From AWTP1-13 sp963770295 (lineage in GTDB: Bacteria; Pseudomonadota; Alphaproteobacteria; Rhizobiales; Hyphomicrobiaceae): 64,000 nucleotides of DNA. Position numbers and translations under genes: made by a program. The notes below the pieces were generated by a model. The model saw nothing but the letters and a program-made list of their open reading frames with translations. It made no database searches and was not told the origin of the DNA. Position 1 is the stretch's first letter; the number at the start of each line of letters is the position of its first letter. The stretch is taken from positions 124,001 to 188,000 of the forward strand of contig CAVYPA010000015.1 in the NCBI GenBank assembly GCA_963770295.1, written 5' to 3'. This document shows positions 59,467 through 64,000 of this stretch, one piece after another.

Positions 59467-59742
59467 AGCCGGATCCTCGAGTTCGATCCACCCCGAGGGC
59501 CCGCCATCATCTGGCAGGGTAGCGGCAACGTAAGCTTCGAGCTGGAGCCCAGGGGTAACAAGGTGCTGCTCACCGGGATCCATCGGCGTCTGCCCGACCG
59601 TGCAAGCCTCCTAAAGGTCGGCGCCGGATGGCACATGCACCTCGACGTGCTGGTCGCCCGCGCGACAGGCGAGCAGCCGGCGCCGCTCTGGGATGACTGG
59701 AAGCGGCTGCAGAAGGAATACGACGGGCGCATGCCGGCCTGA
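59467..59742 (+). pseudogene. SRPBCC-family remnant, 5' end lost
   Basis: After a stop at 59464-59466 the frame reads SRILEFDPPRGPAIIWQG, then NVSFELEPRGNKVLLTGIHR, GAGWHMHLDVLVARATGEQ and DDWKRLQKEYDGRMPA, stop at 59740-59742. This is the C-terminal two thirds of an AHSA1-type protein (ILEYDPPRxLxxTW, VSFELEP, AGWHxHLDVL). There is no start codon after the stop, so the gene is broken, probably by a deletion between it and the SnoaL-like gene. Confidence 0.7.
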
Positions 59743-60069
59743 CGCAGAGACTGGAGGTGGGTGCGCGGACGTCGATAGCCGCTATGAAGATTTCGGTTGC
59801 TGGCAAGAGGGAGGGATCGGAGGACACGGCGGCGTGCGTGTTCGGGGGGCATGTACGCCGGCGACGGGCGCTACGGGGCCCGTGATCCAGAATGAGCCGG
59901 ACGAGCCCGTCTGGATCACGCGAAGCGCCGACGCTGCTTGAGATCGACGGGGCCCGTTTTGCTTGACGACTTTGGTTTCATCACGGGTGGCAAATTTCGA
60001 CGATTTCGCGCACCGCCAGCCCCGCCATCGATGCTACCATATCGGCAAGGGCCGCGTGCCATATGGGGC
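59743..60069. other. Upstream region of otnK
   Basis: About 330 bases. It contains the inverted repeat listed separately and otherwise no supported gene. A frame continuous with otnK starts at 59938 but the extra 44 codons have no family resemblance. Confidence 0.4.
59881..59930. promoter_or_regulatory. 11-bp inverted repeat upstream of otnK
   Basis: CGTGATCCAGA (59881-59891) and TCTGGATCACG (59920-59930) are perfect complements separated by 28 bases, about 140 bases before otnK. It could be a widely spaced operator or an RNA stem. No regulator gene is adjacent. Confidence 0.5.
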
Positions 60070-61335
60070 ATGATTATGCTGCTTGGCTGTATCGCCGATG
60101 ATTTCACCGGAGCCACCGATCTTGCGAACATGCTGGTGCGGGGTGGCATGCGCACGATCCAGGCGATCGGCGTGCCCACGGCGCCGGTCGGGCAAGAGGT
60201 GGATGCCGTCGTCATTGCCCTCAAGTCGCGCACTATCGACGCGGCCGAGGCCGTTGCACAGTCCCTTTCCGCGCTCGATTGGTTGCAGCGGACGGGCTGT
60301 TCGCAGGTCTATTTCAAGTATTGCTCGACCTTCGATTCCACGCCCAAAGGCAACATTGGCCCTGTCACCGACGCCCTAATGAACGCGCTCGGCATCGGTT
60401 TCACCATTGCTTGCCCGGCATTTCCCGAGGCTGGTCGCACCATCTTCCGCGGCTATCTCTTCGTCGGTGACCAGCTGCTATCGGAATCGGGCATGAAAGA
60501 CCATCCGCTTACGCCGATGACCGACGCCAACCTTGTGCGCGTGCTGCAGCCGCAAACCAAGGCAAAGGTCGGCCTCATCAAGTATGACATCCTGGCGAGT
60601 GGCGCCGCTCGAGTGCGGGAGGAGATCTCGGCCCTGCGCCAGCAGGACGTAGGCATTGCCATTGTTGATGCGCTTGGCCAATCCGACCTCGATTGTCTTA
60701 TCGAAGCTTGCCACGACCTGCCGCTGCTTACGGCGGGCTCCGGCGTTGGTCTGGCGATTGCCGAATACCACCGGCGGTCTGGGCGTCTTCCGCATGCTGC
60801 GGTGGCAGCTCAGCTGCCTCAAGTTAAAGGCAATGCCGCGGTGCTTGCCGGCAGTTGTTCGCAAGCCACCAACGAGCAGGTTGCTCTTTGGCTGCGTTCG
60901 CGGCCCGGTTTTCGCATCGATCCTCGGAAGCTCGCGGCGGGACAGTCGGTGATAGACGACGCGCTTGCCTGGGCACAGGAGCACTTGCGCTCGGGACCGA
61001 TCCTCATTTACGCGACGAGCCCGCCGCAGGAGGTGAAGTCCGTGCAGCGCGAGCTCGGCACCGAGCGGGCCGGTGCCCTGATCGAGGCAGCCTTCGCCGA
61101 GATCGGCAAGAGGCTTGTGACGGCCGGGGTGCGCAAGCTCGTCGTCGCCGGCGGTGAAACGGCCGGCGCGGTGGTGCGCGCGCTCAATATCCGCATCCTC
61201 AGGATTGGCCCGCAGATCGATCCCGGCGTGCCCTGGACCGAAAGCTTGGAAGACAAGCCGATCGCGCTCGCCCTCAAGTCGGGTAACTTCGGTAGCCCGG
61301 ACTTCTTTTTCAAAGCGCTGGCACAGTTGGAGTGA
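60070..61335 (+). CDS. otnK: 3-oxo-tetronate kinase (OtnK)
   Basis: A 421-residue protein from ATG 60070 (a second ATG at 60076 is equally possible). It opens LLGCIADDFTGATDLANMLV, the four-carbon acid sugar kinase signature. Further family blocks: VYFKYCSTFDSTPKGNIGPV, FTIACPAFPEAGRTIFRGYL then FVGDQLL, LLTAGSGVGLAIAEY, AAVLAGSCSQATNEQV and VVAGGETAGAVVRALN at the ATP end. OtnK phosphorylates 3-dehydro-tetronates (from erythronate or threonate) at C4. It is four bases upstream of otnC. The remaining pathway enzymes, a dehydrogenase LtnD/DenD and the isomerase OtnI, are not in the window. Confidence 0.92.
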   Translation: MIMLLGCIADDFTGATDLANMLVRGGMRTIQAIGVPTAPVGQEVDAVVIALKSRTIDAAEAVAQSLSALDWLQRTGCSQVYFKYCSTFDSTPKGNIGPVTDALMNALGIGFTIACPAFPEAGRTIFRGYLFVGDQLLSESGMKDHPLTPMTDANLVRVLQPQTKAKVGLIKYDILASGAARVREEISALRQQDVGIAIVDALGQSDLDCLIEACHDLPLLTAGSGVGLAIAEYHRRSGRLPHAAVAAQLPQVKGNAAVLAGSCSQATNEQVALWLRSRPGFRIDPRKLAAGQSVIDDALAWAQEHLRSGPILIYATSPPQEVKSVQRELGTERAGALIEAAFAEIGKRLVTAGVRKLVVAGGETAGAVVRALNIRILRIGPQIDPGVPWTESLEDKPIALALKSGNFGSPDFFFKALAQLE

Positions 61336-61339
61336 GTGT

Positions 61340-61975
61340 ATGCAGGAGAACAAGCTGCGAGATCATATCTGCGAGCTTGGAAGATCCATCTTCGATCGCG
61401 GTCTGACACACGGCTCGACGGGTAACATCAGCGCGCGCTGCGAGGATGGCTGGTTATTGACACCGACCGGCTCCAGCCTCGGCAGGCTCGACCCGTCACG
61501 GCTCTCCAAGCTCGACTGGAACGGCAAGCACCTTTCGGGCGATCCGCCGTCCAAAGAGAACTTCCTGCATCTTGCCATGTACCAAGAGCAACCGCGCAAT
61601 CAAGCGGTCATTCATTTGCACTCGACGCATTCGGTAGCGGTGTCGCTGCTCGCCGGTCTCGACCCGGACAATCTGCTGCCGCCACTGACGGCTTACTACG
61701 TCATGCGCATTGGGACGCTGCCGCTGGTCCCCTACTACGCGCCGGGCGACCTCGCGCTCGCCGAGGCCGTGCGCGGCTATGCCGGGCGGCATCACGCGAT
61801 GTTGCTCGCCAACCACGGACCGGTGGTCGCGGGTACAACCCTCAGTGCGGCGGCCGATGCCGTTGAGGAGCTCGAAGCCACGGCAAAGCTCTACCTGCTG
61901 GTGCAGAGCCACGATGTCCGGTCGTTGACACCCGCCCAGGTCGCCGAGATTAAGCGGCGCTATCCCTCGGGCTAG
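61340..61975 (+). CDS. otnC: 3-oxo-tetronate 4-phosphate decarboxylase (OtnC), class II aldolase fold
   Basis: A 211-residue protein starting four bases after the otnK stop. Class II aldolase features: RGLTHGSTGNISARCEDGWL then LTPTGSSLG as phosphate loop, PSKENFLHLAMYQ with the catalytic Glu, IHLHSTHSVAVS with two metal His, and LLANHGPVVAGTTL with the third. OtnC decarboxylates 3-oxo-tetronate 4-phosphate to dihydroxyacetone phosphate. Coupled expression with otnK is near certain from the spacing. Ends with IKRRYPSG, normal length for the family. Confidence 0.92.
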   Translation: MQENKLRDHICELGRSIFDRGLTHGSTGNISARCEDGWLLTPTGSSLGRLDPSRLSKLDWNGKHLSGDPPSKENFLHLAMYQEQPRNQAVIHLHSTHSVAVSLLAGLDPDNLLPPLTAYYVMRIGTLPLVPYYAPGDLALAEAVRGYAGRHHAMLLANHGPVVAGTTLSAAADAVEELEATAKLYLLVQSHDVRSLTPAQVAEIKRRYPSG

Positions 61976-62212
61976 GGTGACAGTTCCGGGGCGCACCACC
62001 GGCGCCGATCGCCGTCTCCGCCAGCTTGTGCAGCAACAGCAGGCCTGCTCCGGGGGGCTCTGGCCTCATGCTGTGAAGTCGCGCGCGGAGGACGCTCGGT
62101 CGTGCCGCGTGTTGACCCCCGCATTTGCGACGGTTTCCGCGCGCCAAGCGCAAACGGCACTGCGCTCACCTGGTTCGGGCCGGGCAGCGGTGGGCGTCAC
62201 AGGGTTGCGGCC

Positions 62213-62470
62213 TCAATAGCCCCCGGCGCCTCCTTCGGTCGTGAAGGCGCGCTCCCGCCAACCACTCTGGCCGCCCGATGGAGAAACGGCGGCCTTAGGC
62301 GCTGCTTGGCTGTGTTTTGCCTGGGGCGAACGCTTGGCCGGGTTTCCACATCGGTTCAAGCAGGCGTTATTGCCTTTGCATTTGCTTTCACAGTTGGTCT
62401 GCCCCGCGGCCTCGTCCAGGGGAACGATAAGCCCGGCGAGGAGGGCCAACGAGATCATCGCGGCGCGCAT
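62213..62470 (-). CDS. Small secreted cysteine-containing protein
   Basis: An 85-residue protein from ATG 62470, with CAGGGA upstream. The signal peptide is MRAAMISLALLAGLIVPLDE, then AAGQ. The mature N-terminus has four cysteines in a tight pattern, NCESKCKGNNACLNRCGNP (C-x3-C-x5-C-x3-C), which could form two disulfides in a helical hairpin. A basic, alanine-rich linker and WRERAFTTEGGAGGY follow. The C-x3-C...C-x3-C helical hairpin occurs in several small periplasmic proteins. No named family. Isolated. Confidence 0.55.
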   Translation of the reverse strand: MRAAMISLALLAGLIVPLDEAAGQTNCESKCKGNNACLNRCGNPAKRSPQAKHSQAAPKAAVSPSGGQSGWRERAFTTEGGAGGY

Positions 62471-63414
62471 GTGTCCCTGCCTCATTGTTCGAATGGGTGT
62501 CCAACATCAGTCGATTTGTCGCCTGCTCGCTGACGACCGGCGGTCAGCACCAACCGGGGCGGCGTTAAGCATATTGGCCGGATCGACAAGATGTGAGCCG
62601 ACGACTGTCGCCACGGTCGCACACTCGTGCGTCGATGAGCCTACAACGGTCTGGCGAACGCCGGCAAATCCCTATTGCGTGATCCAGTTGCGTTCGCGGT
62701 CCACCCGCCGTCAATCCGCGACGCCAGCCGGCAGCTGGGCATCCGGGTTTTCGCTCGCCTCAACACTGCAGCTGACGTCGGCAGCGAGCGCCCGCGCACG
62801 CGCTGCGAGCGCGGTATTCATTGCAGGACGGCCCTCGTCGAAGCATTGCCGATCGACGGACGCGGCAATTCCTGGAAATGAGCAAGCAAATGATCCGGAC
62901 ACGTTCAATACCTGAGGGTCCCTACGGAGGGTCGATGCCTGAGCCGCGCTGGGCGACCACCTCGGGCACTCGTGGTCAACCCGGGGTCGGTTTTTATGTT
63001 CGTCCAGACACTCGGTGCTGCGGACCCCAAGTCCCAACGCGAAGCCGCAAGGCTGAGGTAAGCCTGGCAACGTAAGCTTTCCCCCAAAGGCAGAGGGTTC
63101 GTTGGCTGTGGTGCGCGTGCAAAAGCCGAACCGCCACCGTTGCAGCGCTATCGTCCCTCGGTAAACGGGATGTCTGCAGGTGCGGGTCAGACGGGTGTGG
63201 GGGCTGGCAGCCATGGTGCGCCGCTCCTCGCCCTTCTCCCAGCGAGGGCCGTTGCCTTTGCCAATGAGCCGTCGCGAGGCTGCTGGCGACGTCGCTCGGA
63301 TGGCGTTGCCGAACGAGAGCTCGCCGCTCGTCGTCTGCATCCGGCTTCACAGCTTGGAACAAACGGCCGGCGCGGCGGTTGCTATGCCAAGCACTTGGTT
63401 GAAAGGCCTAAAAG
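62471..63414. other. Long gap without a supported gene
   Basis: About 940 bases. Overlapping frames up to 210 codons on the minus strand have mixed composition and no domain. Nothing regulatory recognised. Confidence 0.4.
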
Positions 63415-63627
63415 ATGTGGAGGCGCCGCATACCAGTTGGTCAAAGGACCGAGGTTACCAGCCCAATCATCGCGATTGTCGGCGCAATTGCCCTCCTATT
63501 CCTTGCCATAATGGCATTTTCGCTGTGGCCAAACACGCAGACCGTCCGCACCGGGCCGACCGCGAACTTGCCTGACAATCAAAAGGGTGCGTCCGAAGCG
63601 CCAGGTTCCCCAAAGGGAACCAATTGA
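63415..63627 (+). CDS. Small single-pass membrane protein
   Basis: A 70-residue frame with one clear membrane helix at about residues 16-37 (SPIIAIVGAIALLFLAIMAF) followed by a polar tail (GPTANLPDNQKGASEAPGSP). The tail is rich in Asn, Pro, Gly and Ser as in many short exported-facing tails. No strong ribosome site before ATG 63415. Unknown function, no family recognised. Confidence 0.45.
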   Translation: MWRRRIPVGQRTEVTSPIIAIVGAIALLFLAIMAFSLWPNTQTVRTGPTANLPDNQKGASEAPGSPKGTN

Positions 63628-63699
63628 ACGCGCTTGCTCGGTTCCAGTTTCCGCTCGTCGCATCCAAGGGCACTTGAAATCAATACCCTCTCCCGACCC

Positions 63700-63818
63700 T
63701 CACGGCCTACCGCCGCGTCCGTCGCGATCCATCTCCTGCCACCAAGCGCTTGAACCAAACTGCGCACTATCTGCGCTGAGCGTTGATACGGTAAAAGCGT
63801 AGAGATGAAGGCTTTCAT
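63700..63818 (-). pseudogene. Short exported peptide gene with a frameshift
   Basis: AAGGAGG stands at the right distance before ATG 63818, the best ribosome site of this end of the window. The frame from that ATG (MKAFISTLLP) loses sense, while the neighbouring frame reads TVSTLSADSAQFGSSAWWQE then MDRDGRGGRP and stops at 63700. The SSxWWQEMxRxGRGG ending is that of a family of short secreted peptides found in Bradyrhizobium. One base change in the signal-peptide region would restore a peptide of about 39 residues. Confidence 0.5.
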
Positions 63819-64000
63819 CCGAGCCTCCTTTTCTGCGCTTTTGGCTCCCATGTTCCTCGGCACACACTCCGGCCTTCAGCTGAGTTGCCGAGGTTGAAAC
63901 TCTGGGTGCCGGCAACACGGCGCGATGCTCGATGATGGTCGCCAACGCCCAGCGCCGACAAGGAGGAGCCGCTTCCGGGGATTTCGGCGATGACAAAGAC

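Noticed and set aside
1..64000. tRNA, rRNA, CRISPR arrays, integrases, transposases
   Set aside because: Looked for tRNA T-loop consensus, regularly spaced direct repeats and transposase motifs by eye; none convincing. A covariance-model and repeat-finder run would be needed for certainty.

Overview
The window is GC-rich (about 60% by eye) and reads as a stretch of an alphaproteobacterial chromosome, most likely Bradyrhizobium or a close Nitrobacteraceae relative. The signs are two HWE/HisKA_2-type sensor kinases, a NepR-like anti-sigma factor preceded by an EcfG-type promoter, a DUF6894 protein, many LysR and ArsR regulators, and orphan branched-chain-amino-acid-type binding proteins. This is inference from gene content; there is no rRNA or other marker gene to confirm it. 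I saw no tRNA, rRNA, CRISPR array or intact insertion sequence.

Layout. 0-6 kb: end-truncated TMEM175/DUF1211 channel, PAS-GAF-HWE kinase, Crp/Fnr regulator, EcfG promoter and nepR, large polytopic membrane protein. 6-11 kb: secreted bicupin oxalate decarboxylase, then small genes and gene debris (lipocalin, PAS, LuxR and DNA ligase remnants), VOC protein. 11-19 kb: divergent LysR/SDR pair, DUF1254/DUF1214 exported protein, MHYT-HWE kinase, dienelactone hydrolase pseudogene, YceI. 19-25 kb: GFA protein, ArsR-AHSA1 pair with a tandem operator, LysR plus orphan binding protein, GNAT, acyl-CoA dehydrogenase pseudogene, exported barrel-like protein. 25-29 kb: one 1153-residue membrane protein joining a GH18-like, a NodB deacetylase and a GT2 synthase domain. 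29-35 kb: beta-lactamase-fold pseudogene, then Gfo/Idh oxidoreductase, flavin monooxygenase, binding protein and divergent LysR. 35-47 kb: frameshifted membrane protein with an NmrA-like gene, methyltransferase, glycosyltransferase stub coupled to an aromatic hydroxylase, LLM monooxygenase, two overlapping GH13 genes (the second trehalose-synthase-like), BT1-type transporter. 47-64 kb: cytokinin-dehydrogenase-like FAD oxidase, ArsR-AHSA1-GST operon, DUF1697, LuxR solo, arylamine N-acetyltransferase, GNATs, small secreted proteins, a third AHSA1 protein, SnoaL-like protein, and otnK-otnC.

The region looks like an accessory, weakly constrained part of the genome. Coding density is low for a bacterium, with many 300-1200 base gaps. 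At least ten recognisable genes are broken, truncated or frameshifted. Most intact genes are single enzymes of detoxification or scavenging type, each with a local regulator. The clearest functional units are the nepR/EcfG-promoter element, the tri-domain glycan protein, the ArsR-AHSA1 modules, the GH13 pair and the otnK-otnC pair.
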